Positions 1 through 8,418 of a stretch of 42,950 nt of DNA are shown here, piece after piece; within the stretch, counting starts at the first letter, position 1; each line of letters opens with the position of its first letter. This DNA comes from Erysipelotrichaceae bacterium (lineage in GTDB: Bacteria; Bacillota_I; Bacilli_A; Erysipelotrichales; Coprobacillaceae), in assembly GCA_021201315.1 (NCBI GenBank), contig JAJQFG010000091.1, positions 1 through 42,950 on the forward strand, written 5' to 3'. The notes below the pieces were generated by a model. It did no database searches, was not told where the DNA came from, and saw nothing but the letters and a program-made list of their open reading frames with translations. A program made the position numbers and the translations under genes.

Positions 1-84
1 GATATTTTATTGGTTGATTTTTGAAATTTTTAAAGGATAGCTTCGAAATTCAGGATAATAGTGTGTGTTAAAAGGTGGGATGTT

Positions 85-645
85 ATGTTTACGAAAAAGG
101 AAATATTTTCTATTCCAAATATATTAAGCTATTTTAGAATTGTACTGGTACCAGTTTTTATATATGTTTATTTTCATGCAGAATCGCAACAGGATCATCT
201 TTTATCTGCAGGTATTTTAATATTATCAAGTTTGAGTGATCTTTTTGATGGTATGATTGCTAGAAGGTTTGATATGATTACTGAACTTGGAAAACTTATT
301 GACCCAATAGCTGATAAATTAACCCAATTAGTAGTTGCAATTGCATTAATGTCTACATATCATTTATATACATTATTAGTATTTATTATTTTAATTAAAG
401 ACGGTATGTTATTATTTATAGGTTATTACATATATAAAAAAACAGGTAGACATATTAATCAAGCTCAAATGCCTGGTAAAATAGCGACTGCATTATTCTT
501 TGTGGTATCTATTATTTTGATAGCTTTTTATTTACCTAGCAGTGCTATATCAAATATTATGATTACTATTACCTCTATATTTATGTTTATCGCTTTGGTT
601 TATTATGCAATAGAACTCTATCATGTATATAATGGCATAGTTTAA
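85..645 (+). CDS. pgsA: CDP-alcohol phosphotransferase, PgsA-like (phosphatidylglycerophosphate synthase)
   Basis: Integral membrane enzyme expected to transfer a phosphatidyl group from CDP-diacylglycerol to glycerol 3-phosphate, the first committed step to phosphatidylglycerol. The family signature D-x2-D-G-x2-A-R-x8-G-x3-D-x3-D is complete (D52, D55, G56, A59, R60, G69, D73, D77 counted from the ATG at 85). About five hydrophobic segments and a length of 186 residues fit PgsA. A GTG at 61 opens the frame, but the ATG at 85 is preceded by AAGGTGGG at suitable spacing and begins the typical FTKKEIFSIPN N-terminus, so I prefer it. Another CDP-alcohol phosphotransferase (for example a cardiolipin synthase of this fold) is possible, because substrate choice cannot be read from the motif. 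Confidence 0.85.
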   Translation: MFTKKEIFSIPNILSYFRIVLVPVFIYVYFHAESQQDHLLSAGILILSSLSDLFDGMIARRFDMITELGKLIDPIADKLTQLVVAIALMSTYHLYTLLVFIILIKDGMLLFIGYYIYKKTGRHINQAQMPGKIATALFFVVSIILIAFYLPSSAISNIMITITSIFMFIALVYYAIELYHVYNGIV

Positions 646-690
646 CAAATTTCTTCATTGATAATAGCTATAATAAATATGGTGATAGCT

Positions 691-870
691 ATGAATATAA
701 GAAGAAATATGGGAATAATTCTCATGATGTTTGGTGTGTTACTTACAATTGATCAAAATCGTAGTCAAAATGAACTATTTAATGAAATAGAAATTTTAGT
801 TCAAACTTATTGGCCACTTATTATAAGCTTTATTGGTATATATATGATATCTATACCTAGGAAAAGATAA
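691..870 (+). CDS. small two-helix membrane protein, unknown
   Basis: A 59-residue protein with two hydrophobic stretches (about residues 7-18 and 39-54) and a basic C-terminal end, so a small inner-membrane protein. Upstream in-frame TTG codons from 658 are less likely starts, because the ATG at 691 has GGTGAT six bases upstream. It follows the PgsA-like gene by 45 bases and precedes a strong terminator, so the two are probably co-transcribed. I do not recognise a family. Confidence 0.55.
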   Translation: MNIRRNMGIILMMFGVLLTIDQNRSQNELFNEIEILVQTYWPLIISFIGIYMISIPRKR

Positions 871-897
871 CGATTAGCATAATGCTAATCGTTTTTT
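869..897. terminator. intrinsic terminator, 12-bp perfect stem
   Basis: AACGATTAGCAT (869-880) pairs perfectly with ATGCTAATCGTT (882-893), followed by a T-run to 897. It ends the pgsA transcript. On the other strand it overlaps the end of the restored reading frame of the LRR gene, whose TAG would lie at 885-887. Confidence 0.85.
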
Positions 898-1846
898 AAA
901 TGAATTGTAGGTATGTCTATATCATCCATCAATATCCATTGAATACCTGTATTCTCCCATTGTTGTTTCGTACCATTAAAATAAATATGTTTAAGATTTT
1001 GACAATAAAAAGCACACACACACCAATATGCTTGATACTACTAGGTATATATATTTGTTTTATATATGGATTTTGATAGAATGTGCGATCACCAATACTC
1101 AATGTTCCCTCTAATATCGTATAACTTTTATCTTGTTTTTGTGAAGGATATAGTAATATGCTTTGTGGGATATTTTTACTATAAACAACATGATCAATGG
1201 ACTCGTAATATGGGTTATCTTTGTCTACAATTATTTCTCTTAAATGATTATTTGAAAATATCATACCAGTTAAACCATATTCTAAACTTTTACCAACAAC
1301 AAGACGCTTTAAACTTGTACAATTGTAAAAAGCCATGGAACCAATCTTTTTGACATTATCACTAATAATGATTTCCTGCAAACTTTCACAATTCTTAAAA
1401 ACATTATTCTCAATTTCTTTAATATTATTTGGAATATTGATTGTTTCAAGACTCTTACAAGCTAAGAAAGTTGATTCATGAATAATATTGATATTTAAAG
1501 GTATATTGATATTTTGAAGGCTTTCACAATAACCAAAAGCATGGTGTCCCATATAATAGACATGATTAGGAATATGAATCGTTTTAAGATTTTTGCATCC
1601 AAAAAACAAATTATCACTAATGATTTTAAGACTATTAGGTAATGTGACTTCTTTTAAATTCTTACATGCTAAAAAAGCACCTTGATAAATACATTCTATA
1701 CCTTCCTCGATAATAACTTTCACAATATAATCTTTATAGTCATTCCAATCAATACTATGATTATTCATATTATTTGCAGGTGTTAATGTTAAAGTATCAT
1801 GATCATCTAATATCCATGATATATGTTCTAGTTGTCCGTGTTTCAT
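885..1846 (-). pseudogene. BspA-type leucine-rich repeat protein, frameshifted at a CA repeat
   Basis: The intact frame from 1846 contains about eight LRR_5/BspA-type repeats (pattern AFxxCxSLxxIxIPxxIxxI). No signal peptide is visible, so a cytoplasmic location or an unusual export route is possible. At 1013-1023 lies CACACACACAC; the frame as read runs into unrelated sequence and stops at 929. Removing one CA unit restores the repeat with GVCAFYCQNLKHIYFNGT and continues to a TAG at 885-887, giving 319 residues. The start has AGGAGAG upstream, formed across the stop of the preceding lipoprotein gene, so translation is probably coupled. The lesion may be phase variation by slippage, decay or a sequencing error. 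Confidence 0.75.
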
Positions 1847-1855
1847 CTTTCTCTC

Positions 1856-2466
1856 CTATATTTCTTCTAATTCCAATTGTACATAAGTATAACTATTGAT
1901 TATTTCTGATGCTTCTTCTTCACTTATATTTTGGCTCCAATCATTTAAATCTGTAGTCGTATAAAACCAAGGAGACTCTGCATTTGCTTCACTATTATAT
2001 ATAATCGCTTCATTTAATGTTAATGAATTATCACTATAAGAATAATAGGCATAAGTAGTATATGATGCACTATTAGAACATTCATTGGCTATTATATTAT
2101 TCTCACATAAATAATAACGGTTTCTTTCTCCACCTTCTGCTATATGGATGATTTCATTGTTATTAATTGTATAAAGTCATATATGACTTCATTCCAGCTA
2201 CTATTTTCTTGAGGATACTCTCCAATAATCAGTTCATCAATACCATTATAATCAATATCTTTTAAAAGATAGCCTAGATTATAGGAACTATCTTTAGCTT
2301 CTTCAATAAGACTATCATAAGCTTCAGCTGTTTGTGTATTGGTTATTTCGATAGTTGTATTAGTTGTATCGTTTTGTATGGTTGTTTCATTGTTTTCAGT
2401 TTCATTATTGGATTGACATCCAATAAGAGAAATACTTAATAATAAACATAGAATTATTTTTTTCAT
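1856..2466 (-). pseudogene. lipoprotein, frameshifted near residue 95
   Basis: The N-terminus MKKIILCLLLSISLIGCQSN is a lipoprotein signal with lipobox LIGC (Cys17), followed by an Asn/Thr-rich linker. The globular part starts YDSLIEEAKDSSYNLGYLLKDIDYNGIDELII. After VIYD (about 2178) the frame as read stops at 2140, but one missing base restores YTINNNEIIHIAEGG and continues to ENNIIANECSNSASY, then SPWFYTTTDLNDWSQNISEEE, ending at a TAG at 1856-1858. With one base added the gene is exactly 204 codons. This matches a family of Bacillota lipoproteins of unknown function that carry an N-terminal calcium-loop-like DIDxNGIDELIIG. The start overlaps the previous gene's ribosome site and is 1 base from its stop. 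Part of the 6037-885 operon. Confidence 0.7.
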
Positions 2467-2467
2467 G

Positions 2468-3175
2468 TTAATCTCCTGTTTTCATTATTGTAAGATTTTT
2501 AAATTCTATAGCTGATTGATTGATATCAGATGGATTAGAAATAAGTGGATCTTTATGATATTTTATCATTAGGTTGTTCATATCTTGTAGTATTTTTATG
2601 ACATCATTGTTCCATTCAATGTTTTGATCATTTTGTAAGCCTAAGAATCTTAATGGTGGATAATCTTTAAGGTCTTGTTCATAGGTATTGAGTCCTAGAG
2701 GATTGATATCATGCATCAATTGAAAGAATTCTTTAATAGCAATTCCTGGTAATCCTTCTAAATAGTTATCTAAAGGACATTTGAGTAAGACATAACTTTT
2801 AGGTACATAATCAGCATATTTACATCCAAATTCATTAATTAAGTTTTCTATAGGTTGCATATCTAGCAGTTCATGGTATTCAAGAGAACTATGATAGGTA
2901 TCATCAGGATTACTAAATACAGGATATCGATTATTAACCGTCATAAAATCATTCACGATTTTAAAATCATTGGCTTTTCTACTAAGGTAACTTTTAATAT
3001 CTTTATCTGTATAATTCATACTTCTTAATTTTTTATAATTGTTTGGTTTATCTAATAGATATTCAACTGAAACAGGATTAATATCATCCATTAACTTAAA
3101 GAATCTTCTTCTGCTTTTTACAGGTAATCCTTTTATTAGAAAATCAACCTTACGCATATGATCTAATTCAATCAT
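2468..3175 (-). CDS. unknown protein built of two tandem repeats
   Basis: This 235-residue soluble protein matches no family I recognise. It consists of two related halves with an exact 125-residue period: GLP at 16-18 and 141-143, FFKLMDDINP at 25-34 and FFQLMHDINP at 150-159, and SNPDD at 88-92 versus SNPSD at 213-217, each followed by xxSxxE. It overlaps the upstream membrane-protein gene by 8 bases and is followed 1 base later by the lipoprotein ATG, so these genes are translationally coupled. No signal peptide or membrane helix is present, so it is probably cytoplasmic. An AAGGAAA lies 8 bases before the ATG. Confidence 0.7.
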   Translation of the reverse strand: MIELDHMRKVDFLIKGLPVKSRRRFFKLMDDINPVSVEYLLDKPNNYKKLRSMNYTDKDIKSYLSRKANDFKIVNDFMTVNNRYPVFSNPDDTYHSSLEYHELLDMQPIENLINEFGCKYADYVPKSYVLLKCPLDNYLEGLPGIAIKEFFQLMHDINPLGLNTYEQDLKDYPPLRFLGLQNDQNIEWNNDVIKILQDMNNLMIKYHKDPLISNPSDINQSAIEFKNLTIMKTGD

Positions 3176-3719
3176 TTTTATGTTTCCTTTCCTGCCAATG
3201 GTTAAATTCTTCTTCTGTCATAATATCTTTATATGATTCATATACATCTAATTTACCTTGCTTTTTTAATTGATAATACCAAAATAATATCCCACCACCA
3301 AAACATGTAATAATTACAAATACAATAGCTACCAATACAGCTAAAATACTACTTCCGTTAAAATAAGATGTTAACATAAATGATATACATGTAAGTAAAA
3401 ACAAGATACCTATACCAATAAAAGCAGCACGATTGAGTTTTGGACCATCTAAATCTGTTTCCCATATAATAAATAATGTTAGAAAAAATGAAACAAATAT
3501 CCAAAGATATATGGACCATGACATAGCTAACAAAGTAATAGGCGAATCTAACAAAAATACTAACCATCTTAATGGTGTTTGAGAAACCGAAGCAGGATCA
3601 CCAATATTGCATAAAATACATAAATAAAGATAAGCAAAGATATATACTATAACATATAAAGTGATTTTAAGTTTGCTTTTTGATTTATTCTTTTTCTTTG
3701 TTTTAGTTGTTTTCTTCAT
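3168..3719 (-). CDS. four-helix membrane protein, unknown
   Basis: A 183-residue protein with a very basic N-terminal tail (KKTTKTKKKNKSKSK), then about four hydrophobic helices (roughly residues 19-40, 60-83, 97-115, 124-150) and a C-terminal acidic cytoplasmic tail ending in EEEFNHWQERKHKND. AGGGAGAA precedes the ATG. It lies 27 bases after the YdcF-like gene and overlaps the next gene by 8 bases, so it is part of the operon. I do not recognise the family. Confidence 0.65.
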   Translation of the reverse strand: MKKTTKTKKKNKSKSKLKITLYVIVYIFAYLYLCILCNIGDPASVSQTPLRWLVFLLDSPITLLAMSWSIYLWIFVSFFLTLFIIWETDLDGPKLNRAAFIGIGILFLLTCISFMLTSYFNGSSILAVLVAIVFVIITCFGGGILFWYYQLKKQGKLDVYESYKDIMTEEEFNHWQERKHKND

Positions 3720-3745
3720 AGTATTTCTCCCTTGATATTATTATA

Positions 3746-4339
3746 TCAAATCTGTGAAAATAAGTGATACCATTTATAACCGATATAATAAATTGTTTCT
3801 TTTGCTAGAAAGGGTAATTTGGTATTCATTGTTTGATATCTTGTAGTAGGGGTAGGTGATGTATAGGCAATGATGCCTTCGTCTTTAGCCATAGTCATAG
3901 CTCTTTTCATATGTAATGGATCACTCACGATGATGGCTGTTGTATAGTTATATTCATCCATGATTTCTTTGGCATATTTTAGGTTCTCCTGAGTAATGGT
4001 TGATGTTTCTTCAAGAAGTATATCATTTTCATCAATATTGCAAGACAAAGCATATTGTTTAGCTTGATAAGCATCAGATAGTTCATTTCCTTCAGCCACA
4101 CCACCTGTCATCATAATTTTATCAACATAGCCTTCATTGTATAAATCAATGGCATGATTAATTCTTTCTTGATAAACAAGTGAAATAGAATGAGGATAAG
4201 CTGCTGCACCTAGCACAATCGCAATATCCGCATGGCAAGTTTCATCTTTATAACTATATATATAAATACTAAAAGCATTCCCTAATATATAAACAATAAT
4301 TAATAATAACATCATAAAAATATATTTTAATTTCTTCAT
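3746..4339 (-). CDS. YdcF/SanA-family DUF218 protein
   Basis: DUF218 (ElyC/SanA/YdcF) proteins are membrane-anchored or periplasmic-facing proteins implicated in envelope integrity; the biochemical activity is poorly known. Here one N-terminal helix (residues about 5-25) precedes the conserved core: IAIVLGAAAYP, INHAIDLYNEGYVDKIMMTGG, a D-A-x2-A-x2-Y segment, LEETSTITQEN and TAIIVSDPLHMKRAM. These match the family's glycine loop, TGG, S-x-T-x-E-N and S/H-x-H-R-A motifs. An in-frame ATG at 4345 overlaps the preceding stop (ATGA), but AAGGA spaces better to the ATG at 4339, so I use that one. It follows the broken MATE gene. Confidence 0.8.
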   Translation of the reverse strand: MKKLKYIFMMLLLIIVYILGNAFSIYIYSYKDETCHADIAIVLGAAAYPHSISLVYQERINHAIDLYNEGYVDKIMMTGGVAEGNELSDAYQAKQYALSCNIDENDILLEETSTITQENLKYAKEIMDEYNYTTAIIVSDPLHMKRAMTMAKDEGIIAYTSPTPTTRYQTMNTKLPFLAKETIYYIGYKWYHLFSQI

Positions 4340-4341
4340 AA

Positions 4342-5612
4342 TCATTCCTTCATCGTGATAAGTAACGTAAATAATTCAGCAACTGGAAAAGCCAACCAAA
4401 CACCAGTAATACCAAATAACTTTGATAAAATAAATGCTAAAACAATAATAGCTATAATCCCTCTGCTTATTGATATGATAAATGATTTTCTAGGTTGATT
4501 AACAGCACTAAAATAGCTAGCTCTAATCATATTAACTGATGCAAATATATAACCTATAAAATTGATAATCAAACTACTATAAGCATAAACTTCTAACACT
4601 TGTGAACCTTCACTATTAAAAAAGGCAATCAATGGATTGGTAAATAAGATAACTATTAAAATAAGAATCACTGCTATAACAAAACCAATCAGCAAGGCAT
4701 GCTTTAATACTTTCTTTGTGCCATCAATATTACTTTGACCATACAATTCGCTAAGTAATGGCTGTTGGCCTTGAGAAATCCCATTAAACAACGAATTACC
4801 AACCAATGCATAATTAGCAATCACGCCATAAGCTGCTACTGCAATATTACCATCTAAACTTAATAAAATATAATTAAAAGCTGTTGTTGTAATACCACTT
4901 GCGATTTGATTGATAAAATAAGAAATACCAAGTTGACAAGCATGAATAAGATGCTTGAACGAAGGTAAAATCAATTGAAATTGAATTGTATTATTCTTAG
5001 ATAAAAAATGTATCATACAAACAAGCATACTAATAATAGGTGCAGTACCAGTAGCTAAAGCAGCTCCTTTCATACCCATATGCATAGGAAAAAAATATAA
5101 TCAAAAACAATATTATAAAAACTACTTGATAATGTGGCTATCATAGCCAATTTTGGTGCATAATCATTTCTAACAAAAGGTACTATCGTATTATTCAACA
5201 TAAAAAAGGGTGCACACAAAAGTACAATTTGTAGATAAGATGTACCAGTTTCAAGAATCTCATCATTACCACCCATGATTGTTAAAATCGTATCTGAATG
5301 AAACATACTTAATATAATAAAGAATATACTTAATAATAATTCCTATATAACAGCATGAGAAAACATTGTTTTAGACATATTTTCTTTAGTCTCTTTATTA
5401 ATAGAATAAATGGTCGCAAACCCCATACCAATCATAGCTCCAATCGCAAAAATCAAACTATAGAGTGGTAAAGCTAAATTTAAAGCAGTAATGCCATTAG
5501 TCCCTGCAGCAATTGATATAAAAAATGTATCAATGATGATATAACAGGACATACCAATAGTTGCGAATATATTTGGGATAATATATTGATGTAAGCGTTT
5601 CTCTAATGTCAT
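4342..5612 (-). pseudogene. MATE-family exporter, broken by an amber stop and a frameshift
   Basis: Remnant of a Na+ or H+ coupled multidrug/organic cation exporter with 12 predicted helices. The first piece (5612-5343, starting MTLEKRLHQYIIPNIFATIG) ends at an in-frame TAG at 5343-5345, and the same frame continues with ELLLSIFFIILSMFHS. A second lesion is at the T7 run (A7 on the plus strand, 5089-5095), where one missing base would join DYIFF to PMHMGMKGAALATG. With one base restored the whole is 424 codons, the normal MATE length. CAG to TAG is the simplest origin of the stop. Its ATG overlaps the preceding gene (ATGA). A second, intact MATE gene lies at 18566-19873. Confidence 0.8.
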
Positions 5613-6037
5613 AGAGTATTTTTCCAGCTTTCTTCTACTTTCTTATCAACATGATAAGCTAAATATTCATGTATATAACCATTATATTGCATAAGCATTT
5701 TATTACCTTTATATTTTTTAAAGAGATATTCTGCTCTCTTAAGTGGGGAAGAATAGTATTTAAAATGAATTTCTTTTACATTCATAAAATATTGAATATT
5801 TAAAAGATATGCTTCACTCTGTACGCCACCATTAAGAGGCATACAAGATAACATTTGATTATCTTCAGTATTCCATGAAACAATATCTGTATTATCACAT
5901 GTAAGTGTCCATATACCATGATTTGTAAAATAGTTTTGTTCTATTAAATCTGAAAATATATCAGAGAATCTTGTATCTTCATCAATTAAATAAGTCATAG
6001 TGTGATTTTGACTATCACGATTAATTTTTATAAACAT
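5609..6037 (-). CDS. unknown 142-residue protein, first gene of the operon
   Basis: A soluble protein with no recognised family. It begins MFIKINRDSQNHTMTYLIDE and has a central hydrophilic alpha/beta-like segment and a C-terminal basic helix (SPLKRAEYLFKKYKGNK). The ATG is preceded by GGAGGAGGAGAT, an unusually extended ribosome site that suggests strong translation. Its stop overlaps the ATG of the MATE remnant by four bases. It heads the minus-strand run that ends at 885. Confidence 0.6.
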   Translation of the reverse strand: MFIKINRDSQNHTMTYLIDEDTRFSDIFSDLIEQNYFTNHGIWTLTCDNTDIVSWNTEDNQMLSCMPLNGGVQSEAYLLNIQYFMNVKEIHFKYYSSPLKRAEYLFKKYKGNKMLMQYNGYIHEYLAYHVDKKVEESWKNTL

Positions 6038-6060
6038 TATATCTCCTCCTCCTCTCTAAA

Positions 6061-6069
6061 ATTATACCA
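6061..6069 (-). promoter_or_regulatory. extended -10 promoter of the 6037-885 operon
   Basis: On the minus strand TGGTATAAT reads as an extended -10 (TG-n-TATAAT, hexamer at 6061-6066). No good -35 is seen. It lies about 24 bases before the ATG at 6037. Confidence 0.5.
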
Positions 6070-6120
6070 AATGCCAATATATTTATAAAGATGATACTTC
6101 AATTTTAATTTTAGTTTCGA

Positions 6121-6126
6121 TATAAT
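6121..6126 (+). promoter_or_regulatory. -10 element upstream of the oxidoreductase gene
   Basis: TATAAT at 6121-6126, with only a weak -35 (TTCAAT, 6098-6103) at 17 bases. It lies 24 bases before the ATG at 6150, and GAAAGGAA serves as ribosome site. Confidence 0.45.
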
Positions 6127-6149
6127 AAAGATAAGAAAGGAATGGAAAT

Positions 6150-7163
6150 ATGAATAAATTAACTATTGGATATATTGGTAATGGTAAAAGCACAAATCGT
6201 TATCATATTCCTTATGTATTAACGAGGCAGAACAAAATAAAAATTAAATCTATCTATGCTAGACATCAAAACTGGAAACCTATTGAAGGTGTTATTTATA
6301 CCGATAATTTAGATGATTTATTAAATGACGATGAAATACAAGTCATTGTTGTCACAACACCTTCACAGTTTCATTATGAATATGCTAAAAAGATTATTTT
6401 AGCTCATAAGCATTGTGTTGTAGAAAAAACATTTTGTGAAACTTATGAAGAAGCTAAGGAATTGTTTGATTTAGCTTCAAAAAATCATGTTATAGTACAA
6501 TGTTATCAAAATAGAAGATTTGATAGTGATTTTTTAACAGTTCAAAAGGTTATTGAATCAGGAAAATTAGGGGATTTATTAGAGTTAGAAATGCATTTTG
6601 ATTATTATCGACCAGAAATACCTGAAAATATTCATGAGTTTTCTAAGGTAAATTCTTATTTATATGGACATGGTTGTCATACGTTGGATCAAGTGATTTC
6701 TTATTTTGGTAAACCTGATTCTATTCATTATGATGTTAGACAGTTATTAGGTGAAGGCAGATTTAATGATTATTTTGATTTGGATTTGTATTATGGGACT
6801 TTAAAAGTATCAGTGAAGTCAAGTTATTTTAGAGTTAAGGATAGACCAAGTTTTATTGTTTATGGTAAGCAGGGCATGTTTGAAAAAGCTAAAAAAGATA
6901 AACAGGAAGAACATTTAAAATTATTCTATATGCCTGGATCTGCTGGCTTTGGAGTTGATTTAGTGAGTGATTATGGAACTTTAATTTATTATGATGATAA
7001 GGGTTATCATGAAGAAAAGGTGGTTTCTGAAGTAGGAGATTATGCAAGATATTATGATGCGTTATATGAAACCATTATGAATGGTAAAGAACCATTAGTA
7101 ACACGTGAGCAAACTTTATTACAACTTGAAATATTAGAAAAAGGAATATCAACATTAAGGTAA
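6150..7163 (+). CDS. Gfo/Idh/MocA-family NAD(P)-dependent oxidoreductase
   Basis: A 337-residue protein with an N-terminal Rossmann fold (IGYIGNGKSTNRYH) and the family's V-V-E-K-T-F segment (the usual EKP is EKT here), followed by the C-terminal alpha/beta domain with HGCHTLDQVISYFG, which contains the usual catalytic H-x2-D. Such enzymes oxidise or reduce sugars and related alcohols. Overall similarity in pattern is to the YdgJ/YhhX group. The substrate cannot be read from sequence. It is followed after 4 bases by a frameshifted formate/nitrite-type channel gene, probably in one transcript. Confidence 0.8.
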   Translation: MNKLTIGYIGNGKSTNRYHIPYVLTRQNKIKIKSIYARHQNWKPIEGVIYTDNLDDLLNDDEIQVIVVTTPSQFHYEYAKKIILAHKHCVVEKTFCETYEEAKELFDLASKNHVIVQCYQNRRFDSDFLTVQKVIESGKLGDLLELEMHFDYYRPEIPENIHEFSKVNSYLYGHGCHTLDQVISYFGKPDSIHYDVRQLLGEGRFNDYFDLDLYYGTLKVSVKSSYFRVKDRPSFIVYGKQGMFEKAKKDKQEEHLKLFYMPGSAGFGVDLVSDYGTLIYYDDKGYHEEKVVSEVGDYARYYDALYETIMNGKEPLVTREQTLLQLEILEKGISTLR

Positions 7164-7167
7164 GTAT

Positions 7168-7913
7168 ATGAATGATGTAGAAGTATTGAGTCAAATAGGA
7201 AAATCAAAATGTCAAATGATGAAAGATGATCCGTTACGTTTTTTACAAGGGCGATTTTAGCAGGATTATATTTAGGTATAGCTGCGATTATATCTTATAC
7301 ATTGGGTGCATTGTTTAGTGATAATACAGCGGTTTCTAAAGTTGTTGTTGCAGGTTCGTTTGGGATTGGTTTAGTTGCAATTATTTTTCTAGGAGCTGAA
7401 TTGTTTACAGGAAATTGTTATGTGACAATGATGCCAGTATTAAATGGTGAATTAAAAATTAGAAATATTGTACCAGCTTGGGTAGCTTGTTATGTTGGAA
7501 ATTGTTTAGGTATAGGATTGATATGTTGGTTGTTTATTTTGGGTGGTTCACAAACTAGTATTTTAAAGCCTTATCTGCAAAGTTTAATAGATGCCAAACT
7601 TAATTTTGATATGGTTCAATTAATTGTTAGAGGTATCTTATGTAATTTTATTGTATGTATTGCTGCTTATGCAGGCGTTAAAATAAAGGGAGATACAGCT
7701 AAATTAATTGTTATAATGGTGATGGTGATGGCTTTTGTTTTACCTGGCTTTGAACACTGTATTGCGAATGCAGGCATATTTACTATGGGTGTTAGTTTAT
7801 TAGGTAACTCTATAAATATAGCGATGATTCCTTTGCATATGTTATTATCTACAATTGGCAATATTATTGGTGGTACTTCTTTAGCGGTGTTACTTTATAT
7901 TGTGTTTAGATAA
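7168..7913 (+). pseudogene. formate/nitrite transporter family channel, frameshifted at T6
   Basis: FNT-family channels are pentameric and pass formate, nitrite or related anions. The frame from the ATG at 7168 (MNDVEVLSQIGKSKCQMMKD) runs to DPLRF and then goes out of frame at the six-T run 7239-7244. One extra T gives RFFTRAILAGLYLGIAAIISY and continues in the frame ending at 7913, total 249 codons. FNT hallmarks in the downstream part include GAELFTGNCYVTM, the cytosolic-to-membrane N-x3-C loop, and VLPGFEHCIANAGIFTMG. As written, initiation could only occur at internal TTG or ATG codons such as TTG 7302, giving a protein lacking the first helix. The lesion may be real or a homopolymer error. 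Confidence 0.8.
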
Positions 7914-7964
7914 TTTTTTGTTAAGAATTTCGGAAAAATAATCATTAATAAATATATTCGAATT

Positions 7965-8004
7965 AAAATAATGTTGATATAATCAACATTATTTTAATTT
8001 TTTT
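7965..8004 (+). terminator. intrinsic terminator after the FNT remnant
   Basis: AAAATAATGTTGA (7965-7977) pairs with TCAACATTATTTT (7983-7995) around TATAA, followed by a T-rich tail to 8004. The loop and flank also read TGATATAAT, an extended -10, so this palindrome might double as a promoter element; no -35 is seen. Confidence 0.65.
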
Positions 8005-8031
8005 AAGGAGCGAAATAACTAATAAGGTTAG

Positions 8032-8060
8032 TTGAATTGTGGCTTAAATAAGAGTATATT
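8032..8060 (+). promoter_or_regulatory. promoter of the V-type ATPase operon
   Basis: TTGAAT (8032-8037), a 17-base spacer and TATATT (8055-8060). Transcription would start near 8067, about 26 bases before the first gene, with AAGGAGGG as ribosome site at 8079-8085. Confidence 0.55.
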
Positions 8061-8092
8061 GATGGCGAAAAAAAGAGAAGGAGGGATATGGT

Positions 8093-8404
8093 TTGGATAA
8101 AGTTATTCATGATATTGTTCATGTAGATTTAGAATGTTCTAAACGTGTTGAAGAAGCACGTAAGAAGAAATTAGATGTTCAAAGTAATATGAATGCTAAG
8201 AAAAAAGAAATCTATGATTCTTTTATTGATGAATATCAATCAAAAATTGATGCTCAAAAAAAAGAATTAGAAACGCAAATTCAAGATACTAAAGCCAAAA
8301 ATGAAGAAGAATATAAAGAATCATTGAGTCAACTCTCTAGTCTTTACGAAACAAAAAAAGATGAGTGGGTTTCAATCATTGTTTCTCACTGTAAGGAAAT
8401 ATAG
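8093..8404 (+). CDS. ntpF: V-type ATPase subunit G/H-like peripheral stalk protein
   Basis: A 103-residue, highly charged protein that is almost entirely predicted coiled coil (KKLDVQSNMNAKKKEIYDSF, then repeated K/E/Q heptads). It matches in size, composition and position the small stalk subunit that pairs with subunit E in bacterial V/A-type ATPases. It starts at a TTG (8093) with an excellent AAGGAGGG seven bases upstream; an out-of-frame ATG at 8088 gives nothing. First gene of the operon. Confidence 0.75.
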   Translation: MDKVIHDIVHVDLECSKRVEEARKKKLDVQSNMNAKKKEIYDSFIDEYQSKIDAQKKELETQIQDTKAKNEEEYKESLSQLSSLYETKKDEWVSIIVSHCKEI

Positions 8405-8418
8405 AAAGAGGTGATTAT

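Noticed and set aside
1066-1353. Plus-strand ORF opposite the LRR gene
   Set aside because: Shadow of the LRR reading frame; no ribosome site and no family pattern.
3358-3567. Minus-strand ORF within the membrane-protein gene
   Set aside because: Alternative frame of the four-helix protein; hydrophobic only because its host codes for helices.
7667-7861. ORF antisense to the FNT channel
   Set aside because: Shadow of conserved coding sequence; no start signals.
8018-8034. AACTAA/TTAGTT inverted repeat upstream of the V-ATPase promoter, as an iron-box relative
   Set aside because: Arms of only six bases and different spacing from the flavodoxin operators; likely chance in A+T-rich DNA.
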